This document shows, piece after piece, positions 36,851 through 46,524 of a stretch of DNA of 64,000 bases. The position numbers and the translations under genes were made by a program. Source of the stretch: Peptacetobacter sp. (GTDB lineage Bacteria > Bacillota > Clostridia > Peptostreptococcales > Peptostreptococcaceae). Location: assembly GCF_029264495.1 (NCBI RefSeq), contig NZ_JARIBH010000067.1, forward strand, positions 1 to 64,000, in the 5' to 3' direction. Each line of letters starts with the position of its first letter. Positions within the stretch are counted from its first letter, which is position 1. Under the pieces are notes generated by a model. That model made no database searches, had not been told where the DNA came from, and saw only the letters and a program-made list of their open reading frames with translations.

Positions 36851-37324
36851 TTAATAAATTTTATTTTTTATACTTTGATTTTCTAAATCTTTTTCACTAA
36901 TTATTTCAATCCCATTGATTTCAAATAATGATGCTGTTACTCCTTTACCACTTTTTTTAATTCCTTTAAATTCCCCATTATGTATTTTATTGACTCCACA
37001 AGATGGACTTCCTTCTTTTAAAATTGCTTCTTTTACATTATATTTTTTTACTTCTTCTAAACTTATTTTAGCTCCTTTTAGATATTCATTTGTTACATCT
37101 TTTCCAATTCTAGATATTACCTTGCTTCTGTTTTTTATTACATCTATACCTTCACCATCTATTATTTCCGCTGCTTCTCTTGGTGTTTCTAGACCTCCAC
37201 TACATTCTGGGCATATTGTTATATACTCTTTTCCTTTTAAGTATTTTAATACTGTTTCATTCTTATTGTTTCCACCATTATATTTGCAATTTTCTCCTAT
37301 TAAACAAGCTGATACTGCTATCAT
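36851..37324 (-). CDS. DUF523 family protein
   Basis: This protein of 157 residues has SACLIGENCKYNGGNN at the N-terminus, CPECSGGLETPR and KEGSPSCG, the conserved Cys pattern of DUF523. The Cys residues could bind metal or a cluster; the function is unknown. The frame extends to an ATG at 37342, but GGAGG lies just before the ATG at 37324, which is chosen. It is probably co-transcribed after mutS2-side genes only by chance; a possible terminator lies between. Confidence 0.82.
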   Translation of the reverse strand: MIAVSACLIGENCKYNGGNNKNETVLKYLKGKEYITICPECSGGLETPREAAEIIDGEGIDVIKNRSKVISRIGKDVTNEYLKGAKISLEEVKKYNVKEAILKEGSPSCGVNKIHNGEFKGIKKSGKGVTASLFEINGIEIISEKDLENQSIKNKIY

Positions 37325-37350
37325 TTTTCCTCCTATATACATTAATATAA

Positions 37351-37385
37351 ATTATAGACAGAACTAATTAGCCCTGCCTATAACT
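37351..37385 (-). terminator. Possible terminator of mutS2
   Basis: TTATAGACAG and CTGCCTATAA can pair with one G-U, with an A/T loop. The T run on the minus strand is weak. Confidence 0.4.
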
Positions 37386-37405
37386 TATATATTCATATTT
37401 TTAAT

Positions 37406-39784
37406 TTATTTTAATGTAACTATGGTAACCCCTACGCCACCTTCTCCATATCCACCTTGTCTTTTCTTTTTGACATGTTTATTTCTTTTTAATACATCTT
37501 GTATTCCTGATTTCAACACTCCTGTTCCTATACCATGTATTATTGTTACTTGTTCAAGTCCAGCAACAGTGGCATCATCAAGATATTTTTCAACTTCAAG
37601 AGTTGCTTCTTCAAGATTCATTCCTCTTAAATCTACTTCTCCTTTTACTCTTCCTGATTTAGCTTTTATAACACTTCTTGTTTTCTTTGTAACTGTAGAT
37701 TGTTGTTGATTTTTTATTCTTTGAAGAGATTTATATGGTAAAGTCATTTTCATTATACCTATTTGTACAACTGCTTCTTTCTTTTTATCATCTGCAGATA
37801 CAACAGTACCTTCTTGATTTAATGTGATTACTCTTATATCTTCACCTGCTTTTAGATTTTTAATTTCTTTTGATGCTACTTTTGGCACTATCATACTTTT
37901 AACTGTCGGTTGTAAACTTCCCATAGAATCCGTTAATTCTTTTCTAAGCTGTTCTATTTGTCTATTTTTTTCTTTTGATGCTCTTTGATTCTCTAATTCT
38001 TTTAGATGTTTTATAATTTCATCTACTTCCTCTTTTGCCTGTCTTGTTATAGAGAACGCTTCAGATTTAGCTCGTTCTATCATTTTTTCTTTTTGGTTTA
38101 TTATCTTATCTAATTTTTCAGCTTCTTTATCTCTAATTTGCTGTATTTCTAATTTTAATTTTTCAGCTTCTGCTCTGTCTTCTTCTGCCTTTATTCTATT
38201 CTTTTCAACGTTTTGTAAAAGATCTTCAAGTTCTATATTGTCTGTATTTATAAATTCTTTAGCTCTATCTATTATATAATCTCTAAGACCTAATTTTTTA
38301 GATATTTCAAATGCATTTGATTTACCAGGAACACCTATTAATAATTTATATGTTGGACTAAGTGTTTCTATATTAAATTCTACGGCTGCATTTTCAACAC
38401 CTTTTTTAGTAAGAGCATAGTTTTTAAGTTCACTATAATGAGTTGTTGCTATACATTTAGCTCCTGCCATTTTTACATCTTCAAGTATCGCTATTGCAAG
38501 AGCTGCCCCCTCTATAGGATCTGTTCCTGCACCAAGTTCATCAAATATAACAAGAGAATTTTCAGTAACATTTTCTAAAATCGATACTATTCTAGTCATA
38601 TGAGATGAAAATGTAGATAAACTTTGTTCTATACTTTGTTCATCTCCTATATCTGCAAATACATTATCATACACACACATACTACTTCCAAAATCTGCTG
38701 GTATATGAAGTCCACTTTGTGTCATAAGTGCAAATAATCCAACTGTTTTTATTGTTACTGTTTTACCTCCAGTATTTGGACCAGTTATGACAAGTGTATG
38801 GAATTCATCTCCAAGATAAATAGTATTTGCAACAACTTTTTTAGGGTCTAAAAGAGGATGGCGTCCATTTTTTATAACAAATTTTTTATCTTCATTTAGT
38901 TTAGGATCTATACCTTTCATTTGAAGAGATAGTTTCCCTTTTGCAAATATAAAATCAATTTTTTCCAATATTTCTTGATTTGAAATAATCTCTCTAGATA
39001 CTTCTCCAATCATTCTAGATAATTCTGATAATATTCTTTCTATTTCTTCCTGTTCATCTAATTTTAACTTTCTAAGTTCATTATTCATTTCCACTATACT
39101 CATAGGCTCTATAAATAATGTTGCCCCTGATGATGATTGATCATGTACTATACCACTTACAACAGATCTATACTCTGCCTTTACAGGTATTACAAATCTA
39201 TCTCCTCTCATAGAAATTATACTATCTTGTAAATACTTTTGATATGTTGATGAAGATATTATAGAGTTTAATTTTGATCTTATAGATTGATTTTTTTGTA
39301 CTATTCTTCTTCTTATATCTCTCAATGTAGATGAAGCACTATCCGCTATTTCAAGTTCACTAACTATAGCATTGTATATAGCATCTTCTATTTCTTTATG
39401 TATATATAAAGATGTTGTTAGTGATTGTATTATCGGATAATTAAAGTCTTCTTCTTCATCTCCAGAAAGACTATTTGAAAGAACTCTCGCTGCTCTTAAT
39501 GTATCTGCCACCATTAATAGACTAGCTGGATCAAGAGAAGCCCCTATTTCTGCTCTTTTTACTTTATCTAAAACATCATGTATTCCCCCTAAATTTACAT
39601 GACCTCTTTTTATTAATATTGATTGTGCTTCTGTAGTTTCTTGTAATCTATATTTTACTTCCTCAAATTCTGAACTTGGTTCTAATCTCTCTATTCTCTT
39701 AAGTCCCAAAGATGATGATGCTTTTGATTTTAAAATTTCTATAATTTTATCAAATTCAAGAACTTTAAATGATTTTTTATCCAT
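37406..39784 (-). CDS. mutS2: MutS2 endonuclease/ribosome-rescue ATPase
   Basis: This 792-residue homodimeric ATPase lacks the mismatch-recognition domains of MutS. The Walker A is GPNTGGKTVTIKT (~333), followed by FDELGAGTDPIEGAALA (Walker B) and TTHYSELK. A long coiled coil (~510-620) and a KOW-like part lead to the C-terminal Smr nuclease domain (VDLRGMNLEEA and HGIGTGVLKSGI). Known roles include suppression of recombination and splitting of collided ribosomes. All domains are complete. Confidence 0.96.
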   Translation of the reverse strand: MDKKSFKVLEFDKIIEILKSKASSSLGLKRIERLEPSSEFEEVKYRLQETTEAQSILIKRGHVNLGGIHDVLDKVKRAEIGASLDPASLLMVADTLRAARVLSNSLSGDEEEDFNYPIIQSLTTSLYIHKEIEDAIYNAIVSELEIADSASSTLRDIRRRIVQKNQSIRSKLNSIISSSTYQKYLQDSIISMRGDRFVIPVKAEYRSVVSGIVHDQSSSGATLFIEPMSIVEMNNELRKLKLDEQEEIERILSELSRMIGEVSREIISNQEILEKIDFIFAKGKLSLQMKGIDPKLNEDKKFVIKNGRHPLLDPKKVVANTIYLGDEFHTLVITGPNTGGKTVTIKTVGLFALMTQSGLHIPADFGSSMCVYDNVFADIGDEQSIEQSLSTFSSHMTRIVSILENVTENSLVIFDELGAGTDPIEGAALAIAILEDVKMAGAKCIATTHYSELKNYALTKKGVENAAVEFNIETLSPTYKLLIGVPGKSNAFEISKKLGLRDYIIDRAKEFINTDNIELEDLLQNVEKNRIKAEEDRAEAEKLKLEIQQIRDKEAEKLDKIINQKEKMIERAKSEAFSITRQAKEEVDEIIKHLKELENQRASKEKNRQIEQLRKELTDSMGSLQPTVKSMIVPKVASKEIKNLKAGEDIRVITLNQEGTVVSADDKKKEAVVQIGIMKMTLPYKSLQRIKNQQQSTVTKKTRSVIKAKSGRVKGEVDLRGMNLEEATLEVEKYLDDATVAGLEQVTIIHGIGTGVLKSGIQDVLKRNKHVKKKRQGGYGEGGVGVTIVTLK

Positions 39785-40075
39785 TTTATCCCTTCTTTCT
39801 AAGAAAATTTTTAAATTTTTTTATTAATTATCATTTTTATAAATTATATAAATAAATATAAAACGTTGATTTTTCAAACATCTTAGGAAAATCGATTTCT
39901 TTTTCAAAAAAAGTTTTCCGATTTTAGATATAATTTTGACGTTTTCCAATGTTTTTTTTCGTATTTTGTATTATACTGTTAATGTAGCTATTTAATATTA
40001 TACATAATCAGACTTTATTTGTATAATAAAAAGCAATTTTATTTATTCTTATTTTATTCAGGAGGACTTTATAAA

Positions 40076-41536
40076 ATGTCAAACGTATTAGGACACTTAG
40101 AACCAAAAAAAGTTTTTGAAGCTTTTGAAGCAATGAACCAAATCCCAAGAGCTTCTTATCACGAAGAAGCAGTTAGTAACTGGTTAAAAGAATTCGGTGA
40201 AAAATTAGGATTAGATACTACTCAAGATGAAGCTGGTAACATAATAATAAGAAAACCTGCTACTCCAGGATATGAAAATTGTCCAGGTGTTATACTTCAG
40301 GGACATATGGATATGGTTCCTGTAAGAGGAAAAGGATCTAACCATAATTTTGATACTGATCCAATAGAAATGAAAATAGTAGATGATATGATTTACGCTA
40401 ACAACACTACTCTAGGTGCTGATAACGGTATCGCAGTTGCTATGTCTTTAGCTATATTAGAAGACAATACTTTAAAACATCCAGCATTAGAAGCTGTTTT
40501 CACAGTAAATGAAGAAAGTGGTATGACTGGTGCTTATGCTTTAGATGCATCTCAATTAAAAGGTAAATACCTTCTTAATATAGACTCTGAAGAAGAAGGA
40601 TGCTTCACTATAGGTTGTGCTGGTGGTAAAACTCCACTTCTAACTTTAGATAAAGAATACAAAGATGCTTGCAGTTGCAAAAAAGCATTAAAATTTGCTG
40701 TTACTGACTTACTTGGTGGTCATTCTGGACAGGAAATACAGTTACAAAGAGCCAATGCAACTAAAATTGTTGTAAGAATGTTAAATATGCTTTCAGTTGA
40801 ATTTGATTTAGCTGACTTAACTGGTGGTACTATGCACAATGCTATACCTAACCATGCAGAAGCAGTTATATTAGTTTCTGATGTTGATGCTGCAAAAGCT
40901 GAACTAGAAGAATTATTTAACAAATTTAGAGCAGAGTTCTCTGTTTCTGAACCTCATATGAACTTAGTATTTGAAGATGCTTCAGTTGAAAAAGTATATA
41001 CTGATGAATTTAAAACAAAATTATTAACATTATTAACATTATTACCACATGGTGTTAATTCTTACACTGTAAATGAAGATGGTAGCCTTGATACTTCATT
41101 ACCTGAAAGTTCAACAAATATGGCTATAGTTGCAAATGACGGAGATCAAGTTAAAGTTACTTTCTCAATAAGAAGTGCTAGAGAAACTATAAAAGAAGAA
41201 ATAGCTAAAAGAGTTGAATTATTAGCTGCTGATTTAGGATGCAAATTCGAAATAATAGCAGGATATCCAGCTTGGGAAGTTATACCTCACTCTACAATAG
41301 AAAAAATATGTACAGCTTCTTGGGAAAAATTAACTGGAAAAACTCCAGAAATAATAGCTATACATGCAGGTCTTGAATGTGGTCTTCTTCTTGATAAAAT
41401 GGAAGGTGTAGAAGCTATATCTATAGGACCAGATATGTATGATGTTCACTCTGAAAAAGAACATTTAAATATACCATCAACTAAAAACTGCTACGAATTC
41501 GTTCTTGATGTATTAGAATCAATGAACCAATACTAA
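40076..41536 (+). CDS. pepD: Aminoacyl-histidine dipeptidase (M20 family PepD)
   Basis: This 486-residue zinc dipeptidase has metal ligands in QGHMDMVP (H77), LGADNGIAVA (Asp) and NEESGMTGA (catalytic Glu ~146), plus the C-terminal HAGLECGLL. The lid domain with GGHSGQEI is present. It cleaves dipeptides such as carnosine or Xaa-His. The frame opens at 40019, but AGGAGGA lies seven bases before the ATG at 40076, which gives the usual family length. The codon pattern suggests high expression. It is monocistronic with a terminator after it. Confidence 0.95.
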   Translation: MSNVLGHLEPKKVFEAFEAMNQIPRASYHEEAVSNWLKEFGEKLGLDTTQDEAGNIIIRKPATPGYENCPGVILQGHMDMVPVRGKGSNHNFDTDPIEMKIVDDMIYANNTTLGADNGIAVAMSLAILEDNTLKHPALEAVFTVNEESGMTGAYALDASQLKGKYLLNIDSEEEGCFTIGCAGGKTPLLTLDKEYKDACSCKKALKFAVTDLLGGHSGQEIQLQRANATKIVVRMLNMLSVEFDLADLTGGTMHNAIPNHAEAVILVSDVDAAKAELEELFNKFRAEFSVSEPHMNLVFEDASVEKVYTDEFKTKLLTLLTLLPHGVNSYTVNEDGSLDTSLPESSTNMAIVANDGDQVKVTFSIRSARETIKEEIAKRVELLAADLGCKFEIIAGYPAWEVIPHSTIEKICTASWEKLTGKTPEIIAIHAGLECGLLLDKMEGVEAISIGPDMYDVHSEKEHLNIPSTKNCYEFVLDVLESMNQY

Positions 41537-41575
41537 GATTTAGATACAAATTTAAAATTGAATAAATAATAGCTT

Positions 41576-41613
41576 AAAGAGATTGTGTAATTTTTTTTCA
41601 CAGTCTCTTTTTT
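41576..41613 (+). terminator. Terminator of pepD
   Basis: AAAGAGATTGTG (41576-41587) pairs with CACAGTCTCTTT (41599-41610) with one G-U, followed by TTTTT. Confidence 0.8.
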
Positions 41614-41626
41614 ATATTTACAAAAT

Positions 41627-41686
41627 AAAAAAATTATAGACACCACCTTGTCATCATCTGACTTTTCAAGAGGTGGTGTCTATAAT
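41627..41686 (-). terminator. Strong terminator of the noncoding RNA candidate
   Basis: A perfect 16-bp stem pairs 41633-41648 with 41671-41686 (core AGACACCACCT/AGGTGGTGTCT). The 22-base loop contains a nested GTCA/TGAC. On the minus strand seven T follow. The plus strand lacks a T run here, which fixes the direction. Confidence 0.85.
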
Positions 41687-42211
41687 ATATCACCGTTTTT
41701 CTTTACCATTTTATTATTTGTCCTTTTTAATCTATATTAATTTTGTTTATTAATTATTATTTATACATCTAAATCGCGTTTAATATCTGTTTCTATATAT
41801 ATTTAGATGATTTAATCTATATAAACAATTGTTATATTACCCTATAACATATTTGATAGTTTATAACGAATCCATTTTCGGATCCACTTGCTTTAACCTT
41901 TAATTTTAAAATCCTTTTGCAAATTATTTTAGTTCTATTTTATAAATAATGTTTTACTACTTTTCCCAGAGGTTTTTATTTTTTAGAATAAAGTTTCAAA
42001 TTGCTTTTGCTTTTTAGAGAATAGATTCTTATATCAGTATTTTACTTTTAATTTATATTGTAAATAATTTAAAATTTATAATACTAATATATTCGTTATA
42101 TTTTCATTGGACTCACCACTTTCTATCTATATTTTTGGATTCTATCCAAATATTGTGTCTAGCTTTTTATTATTAATAAGTTAGGTTTTAAAAGCTTTTT
42201 TCTTTTTCTTT
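41627..42211 (-). ncRNA. Long noncoding RNA candidate (~585 nt)
   Basis: Between 41537 and 42399 there is no open frame of 60 codons on either strand. On the minus strand a perfect promoter (42218-42246) drives a stretch ending at a strong terminator (41627-41686). Hairpins inside are TTTGGAT/ATCCAAA (42134-42150), GGATCC/GAATCC-type (41868-41885, one G-U), GTTATA/TATAAC (41831-41848) and CATCTAAAT/ATTTAGATG (41766-41809). It is insulated from the lipoprotein gene upstream by a terminator. The size is in the range of large structured bacterial RNAs (OLE, ROOL, GOLLD), but I recognise none of their motifs. A decayed gene is the alternative. Confidence 0.6.
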
Positions 42212-42217
42212 AATTGA

Positions 42218-42246
42218 ATTATATCACCCTAAATGAAGGATGTCAA
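42218..42246 (-). promoter_or_regulatory. Consensus promoter of the noncoding RNA candidate
   Basis: On the minus strand TTGACA (42241-42246) and TATAAT (42218-42223) are separated by exactly 17 bases, the ideal sigma-A arrangement. Confidence 0.88.
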
Positions 42247-42305
42247 TTATTTTTCAGAATATTTTTTTAATTCTTTCTTTTTTAATTTTTTTATTATTTT
42301 TCCAT

Positions 42306-42344
42306 AAAAAAAGCAAGATATTTAATAATAATACCTTGCTTTTT
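42306..42344 (-). terminator. Terminator of the lipoprotein gene
   Basis: AAAAAGCAAG pairs with CTTGCTTTTT, with TAT/ATA inside. The minus strand continues in T. It separates the lipoprotein gene from the noncoding RNA candidate. Confidence 0.8.
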
Positions 42345-42399
42345 GCCACATAATTTTTTTTATATATATTTTTTTAAAATATATTTAAACTTTTATAGT

Positions 42400-43410
42400 T
42401 TAATTTTGATTTGAATATTCTTCTTTAAGTGCTTTACTTAGAGAGCTTAATACATCTGGTGGAACTGTATTTTCAGTGGATGGAGATAATGCTATTGCTT
42501 TTTCTGCTACTCCATATTTTATATTTTGACCACCTTTAAAATCATTTCCTCCATCATATACCATTGAACAAAGATTATAAACTGCTTTTGAATAGCTTTT
42601 TGTTATTGAGGCGATTACTTTATCTTTGTTATAATGATACTGATCTTTATTTATCGCTATAACCTTTGAATAATTACTATTTACAGAATCTATTGCAATT
42701 TTTGAATCATCTTCTGTTGGTGAGAATACAATATCTGCACCATAATATTCTGAATCTACAATTGCATTTTTGGCATCTTCTTTGGAATCATATATATTTA
42801 TATTTCTAACTATAATTTCTGGACTTTTATCATTTGATTTTTTTATCCCTTTTTCAAAACCTCTTCTATATAGTTTTTCACTACTTCCAGATATTCCACC
42901 TATATATGCTACTTTATTTTTTGAAGTCATTTTCCCTGCTATAAAGCCTGCTATAAAACCAGATCTTTCATCATCAAATGTTATAGTAGCTAAATTTTTA
43001 GGGATTTTTCCTTCAACAGTTCCATCAATTATAGCGAAATCTTGATTCGGATATTTTTCAGCATAAGCATTTATTATTTTTTCAAATCTAGGTCCAGCAC
43101 CTATTATCAATGATGTTTTACCACCTTTGATAAGTACATCTATATTACTTTTTATATCATCTGTTCCTGAACACTTTATAATTCTACCGTCTATTCCTAG
43201 TTCAGATTCAGCCTCTGATAGTCCTTCTCTAGCTGATGAAATAAGTGTTTCTCCAGCTTCACCTTCTGTATCCGTCAATAGAGTTACATTTACTGTATCT
43301 GATACTATTTCTTCTTTTTCTTTACTTTTATCAAATAATCCACATCCAACAAGACTAGTTCCAATTATAATAGCAGAAATAGATGAAATTATAACTTTTC
43401 CTAATCTCAT
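42400..43410 (-). CDS. BMP/PnrA-family lipoprotein
   Basis: This 336-residue lipoprotein has a signal peptide and lipobox TSLVGC, followed by a domain of the basic-membrane-protein (PnrA/Med) family of periplasmic-binding-like proteins. Typical segments are DDERSGFIAGFIAGKMT and VAYIGGISGSSEKLYRRGFEKG. Relatives bind purine nucleosides or act as regulators. No ABC genes adjoin, so it may be a stand-alone Med-like protein. The frame begins at an ATG (43422) that overlaps GGAGG; the ATG at 43410 is the likely start. Confidence 0.85.
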   Translation of the reverse strand: MRLGKVIISSISAIIIGTSLVGCGLFDKSKEKEEIVSDTVNVTLLTDTEGEAGETLISSAREGLSEAESELGIDGRIIKCSGTDDIKSNIDVLIKGGKTSLIIGAGPRFEKIINAYAEKYPNQDFAIIDGTVEGKIPKNLATITFDDERSGFIAGFIAGKMTSKNKVAYIGGISGSSEKLYRRGFEKGIKKSNDKSPEIIVRNINIYDSKEDAKNAIVDSEYYGADIVFSPTEDDSKIAIDSVNSNYSKVIAINKDQYHYNKDKVIASITKSYSKAVYNLCSMVYDGGNDFKGGQNIKYGVAEKAIALSPSTENTVPPDVLSSLSKALKEEYSNQN

Positions 43411-43430
43411 CTTATCCTCCATAAAATAAT

Positions 43431-44276
43431 TTATTTTTTAAGACAAATTAATCCCATAGCTCCTGGACCTGAATGTGTTCCTATTCCTGTCCCTATTTGG
43501 AATAGTTCAACTTTGTCTGGATTAAGATTTTCTTTTATACTATTGACAAACTTATCTATTTCTTTTTTATCATTATCTGTATATCCTACATAAACAGTTT
43601 GTCCTGATAAATCTTTACATTCACTTTTTGCAAGTTCAACCATTTTAGATATTAAATTCTTCTTACCTCTAACTTGAGATAATTGTGATACTAAACCATC
43701 TTTTACATATAATATTGGTTTTATATTTAATATATTACCTATAGCTGCTTTTGTAGATGAAATTCTTCCGCCTTTTTGTAAATATTCAAGTGTATCTGCA
43801 CAGAACATAACAAAAACTTTTTCTTTCATTTCTTCAAGTGAATTTAGTATTTCATCAATATTTTTTCCTTCATCTCTAAGTTTTACAGCTTCTACAACAA
43901 ATCTACCTATACCATAGCAAACTTGTTGTGAATCAAATACTCTTATATCTCCATCTATGTCATTTTTAGCCATAACAGCACTTTGGTAAGTACCTGTAGC
44001 TGTTGATGATGCAGCTATATATAGTATGCTTGTTTCTTCATCAATGTATTTTTCAAAAACTTCTTTAAATTGTGCATATGTAACTTGAGATGTTTTTGGA
44101 TATACATTTTCTTCTTTTAATTTTTTATAAAAATCATCTTTTGAAATATCTATTCCATCTTTATACTCTTTGTCTTCTATTATAACTGTCAAAGGTATCA
44201 TTTCTATATCATTTTTTTTAGCCATATCTATATCTATATCAGAAAGACTATCGCATATTATCTTTATTTTTTTCAT
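43431..44276 (-). CDS. DegV-family fatty-acid-binding protein
   Basis: This 281-residue protein has the DegV/FakB fold. KIICDSLSDIDIDMA begins the first strand, YPKTSQVTYAQF is the conserved TSQ region, and LEYLQKGGRISSTKAAIGN and IGTHSGPGAMGL are the lipid-headgroup loops. Members bind a fatty acid and hand it to the FakA kinase; no fakA is here. The gene lies 17 bases after trmL and 20 bases before the lipoprotein gene, so a small operon is likely. Confidence 0.92.
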   Translation of the reverse strand: MKKIKIICDSLSDIDIDMAKKNDIEMIPLTVIIEDKEYKDGIDISKDDFYKKLKEENVYPKTSQVTYAQFKEVFEKYIDEETSILYIAASSTATGTYQSAVMAKNDIDGDIRVFDSQQVCYGIGRFVVEAVKLRDEGKNIDEILNSLEEMKEKVFVMFCADTLEYLQKGGRISSTKAAIGNILNIKPILYVKDGLVSQLSQVRGKKNLISKMVELAKSECKDLSGQTVYVGYTDNDKKEIDKFVNSIKENLNPDKVELFQIGTGIGTHSGPGAMGLICLKK

Positions 44277-44293
44277 ATATTTTCTCCTTTTAT

Positions 44294-44764
44294 TTATCTC
44301 ATTCCAGGGTAATCAAGCTGTCTCATAGCCTCATAAGTCATAACAGCAACAGCATTTGAAAGATTTAAACATCTAGCTCTTTCTAAATCGAGCATAGGTA
44401 TTCTTGCACAATCTTCTATATGTCTTTCTATTATTTCTTTTGATAAACCTTTTGTTTCACTTCCAAAAACAAGAAAACATCCATCTTTATACTCTACATC
44501 CGTATGTGTTCTTTTTACTTTACTTGTTCCTAACACATACTGTGCATCTGGATATTTTTCTTCTAGTTCTTCAAAATTTTCATATATTTTAACATCAGCT
44601 ATATCCCAATAATCTAAACCACATCTTTTTAAATGTTTATCTGTAAGTTCAAATCCTAATGGTTTTATAAGGTGAAGTTTTGCACCTGTAACTGCACATG
44701 TTCTTATTATATTCCCTGTATTGTGTGGTATTTCAGGTTCTACTAAAACTATATTAATCGCCAT
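44294..44764 (-). CDS. trmL: tRNA (cytidine/uridine-34-2'-O)-methyltransferase
   Basis: This 156-residue SPOUT methyltransferase is of TrmL size. Motifs are EPEIPHNTGNIIRTC (motif 1), FGSETKGLSKEI (motif 2) and IPMLDLERARCLNLSNAVAV (motif 3 with the knot). It methylates the ribose of the wobble base in tRNA-Leu isoacceptors. The ATG follows AGGAGGA. It leads a likely trmL-degV-lipoprotein operon. Confidence 0.94.
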   Translation of the reverse strand: MAINIVLVEPEIPHNTGNIIRTCAVTGAKLHLIKPLGFELTDKHLKRCGLDYWDIADVKIYENFEELEEKYPDAQYVLGTSKVKRTHTDVEYKDGCFLVFGSETKGLSKEIIERHIEDCARIPMLDLERARCLNLSNAVAVMTYEAMRQLDYPGMR

Positions 44765-44846
44765 GTTTTATTCCTCCTAATTATAACTTTTTTAATTCAA
44801 TTATTTAAAATAATATTATATCCAATTTAAAACTATTCTCAATGTT

Positions 44847-45488
44847 TTATTTTACTATCTCTAAAAAATAATTACAATGCTTTTTTATCGGGCAGACGGT
44901 ACATTCTGGTTTTCTAGCCTTACATATTCTTCTTCCTAAAAATATAAATAAGTGGTGTGCTTTTGACCATCTTTCTTTAGGAAGAACTTCCATAAGTGCA
45001 AATTCAGTTTTTTCTGGTGTTTGAGTATGTACTATACCTATTCTATTTACAATTCTAAACACATGTGTATCTACTGGTATAGCTGGATGTCCAAATGCAT
45101 TACTAAGAACTACACCTGCAGTTTTTCTTCCCACTCCAGGAAATTTGATTAACTCTTCTAAAGAATCTGGTACTTCTGAATTATAATTCTCATAAAGTAT
45201 CTCCGATGTCATTTTTATTTTTTTAGCTTTACTTTTGTAAAGTCCACAGCTCTTTATCATTTCACCAATTTCTTCTTCTGTAAGATTTGCAAATTGCTTT
45301 GGAGTGTTGCAAACTTTGAACATTTCATCTGTCACTTTATTTACTCTAATATCCGTACATTGAGCTGACAGTATTGTTGCAACCAATAACTCAAATGGTG
45401 TTTTATAATTTAATTCACATTCTGCATTTGGAAATTCTATTTCCAATAAATCTAGAATTTCATTTATTTCTTTTGAACTTTTTGACAT
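44847..45488 (-). CDS. nth: Endonuclease III
   Basis: This 213-residue base-excision-repair glycosylase/AP lyase for oxidised pyrimidines has helix-hairpin-helix FPGVGRKTAGV with catalytic K122 and D140 (VDTHVFR). The [4Fe-4S] ligands are C189, C196, C199 and C205, in the C-x6-C-x2-C-x5-C spacing. The start ATG overlaps the stop of queG by one base (TAATG), so the two are translationally coupled. Confidence 0.97.
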   Translation of the reverse strand: MSKSSKEINEILDLLEIEFPNAECELNYKTPFELLVATILSAQCTDIRVNKVTDEMFKVCNTPKQFANLTEEEIGEMIKSCGLYKSKAKKIKMTSEILYENYNSEVPDSLEELIKFPGVGRKTAGVVLSNAFGHPAIPVDTHVFRIVNRIGIVHTQTPEKTEFALMEVLPKERWSKAHHLFIFLGRRICKARKPECTVCPIKKHCNYFLEIVK

Positions 45489-46414
45489 TAATCTTTTTCC
45501 TCCATAATTTCAAGATTTCTTTTTATAATTCCTTTTCCTCTCCAAGAAAATGCTCTATCAAAATATTTTCGTTTAAATTCTCTATTAGATATTTGATTTA
45601 TCTCGTCTATGTTCAAATTTTTTATTATATTATTTTTAAACTCTTCAATATTCGTATATTCTATATTCTTATTGTGAGGGCATACTTTTTGACATATATC
45701 ACAACCAAATATAATTTTATTTTTTTTCATAACATTTTTTTCTATTTCTGTTAATTCCCCTTTTTTTTGTGTTATATAAGAAAGACATTTTTTTGCATTC
45801 ATATTATAATTATCTAAAAGTGCATTTCCTGGGCAATTTTTTATACATTTTTTACATTTTAGACAAGTTTTATTTATAGGTTCATCTTTTTCTATATCTA
45901 AATTTGTTACAATATAACCTATAAATACATAAGAACCATATTTTTCCGTTATTATACTTCCATTTAACCCAAAAAATCCTATCCCTGATAGATATGCTAA
46001 GTGCCTATCAACTAAAGGTCCATTATCTACAAATATTTCTGTTTTTAAGTTTTCCTTTTTAGTAAATTTTTCTTTAATTTTTGAACATATATTTTCCATT
46101 ATACCCCTAACAACTATATGATAATCGTATCCTCTGCAATAACAAGATAAGTTTGAATTTTCTATTTCTCCTATATAATATGGAAAAGCTGCAACAATTA
46201 GAGATTTAGCATCTTCCATTATTAAAGTTGCATCCAATCTTTTTTCTATATCCTTCTCTTCCATTCCACTTAGAAATCCATCTTCTTCTCTTTTTTTTAG
46301 TATTTTTTTTAGATTTTCATCAAATTTTACTGGTGCTATCCCACAATATTCTATTCCATAATCTTTAAAAATATCTTTTATAATTTCATTATTTGATTTT
46401 TTTTTATTTGACAA
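45488..46414 (-). CDS. queG: Epoxyqueuosine reductase QueG-like
   Basis: This 308-residue protein has the QueG N-terminal cobalamin-binding domain and two [4Fe-4S] motifs (CLKCKKCIKNCPGNAL and CDICQKVCPHN). It is shorter than many QueG (about 380) because the C-terminal HEAT-like repeats are missing, as in other clostridial forms. It completes queuosine in tRNA by removing the epoxide. The start is TTG at 46414, behind AAGGAGG with seven bases between. It is coupled to nth. Confidence 0.88.
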   Translation of the reverse strand: MSNKKKSNNEIIKDIFKDYGIEYCGIAPVKFDENLKKILKKREEDGFLSGMEEKDIEKRLDATLIMEDAKSLIVAAFPYYIGEIENSNLSCYCRGYDYHIVVRGIMENICSKIKEKFTKKENLKTEIFVDNGPLVDRHLAYLSGIGFFGLNGSIITEKYGSYVFIGYIVTNLDIEKDEPINKTCLKCKKCIKNCPGNALLDNYNMNAKKCLSYITQKKGELTEIEKNVMKKNKIIFGCDICQKVCPHNKNIEYTNIEEFKNNIIKNLNIDEINQISNREFKRKYFDRAFSWRGKGIIKRNLEIMEEKD

Positions 46415-46524
46415 AATGCTCCTCCTTTTATTATTTCAGAAACATTCAATTTGATTTAACAACATTAAAAAAGTATAATGTTATTATTAATATGATAACA
46501 TAATTTAAATAAAGGTGGTAAGTT

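Noticed and set aside
41633-41686. Long perfect inverted repeat as a miniature transposable element
   Set aside because: No target duplication or second copy in the window was seen, and the minus-strand T run with an upstream promoter fits a terminator better.
45488-46414. queG as a truncated pseudogene because it lacks HEAT repeats
   Set aside because: The frame is intact, both cluster motifs are complete, and it is translationally coupled to nth; shorter forms are known in the family.
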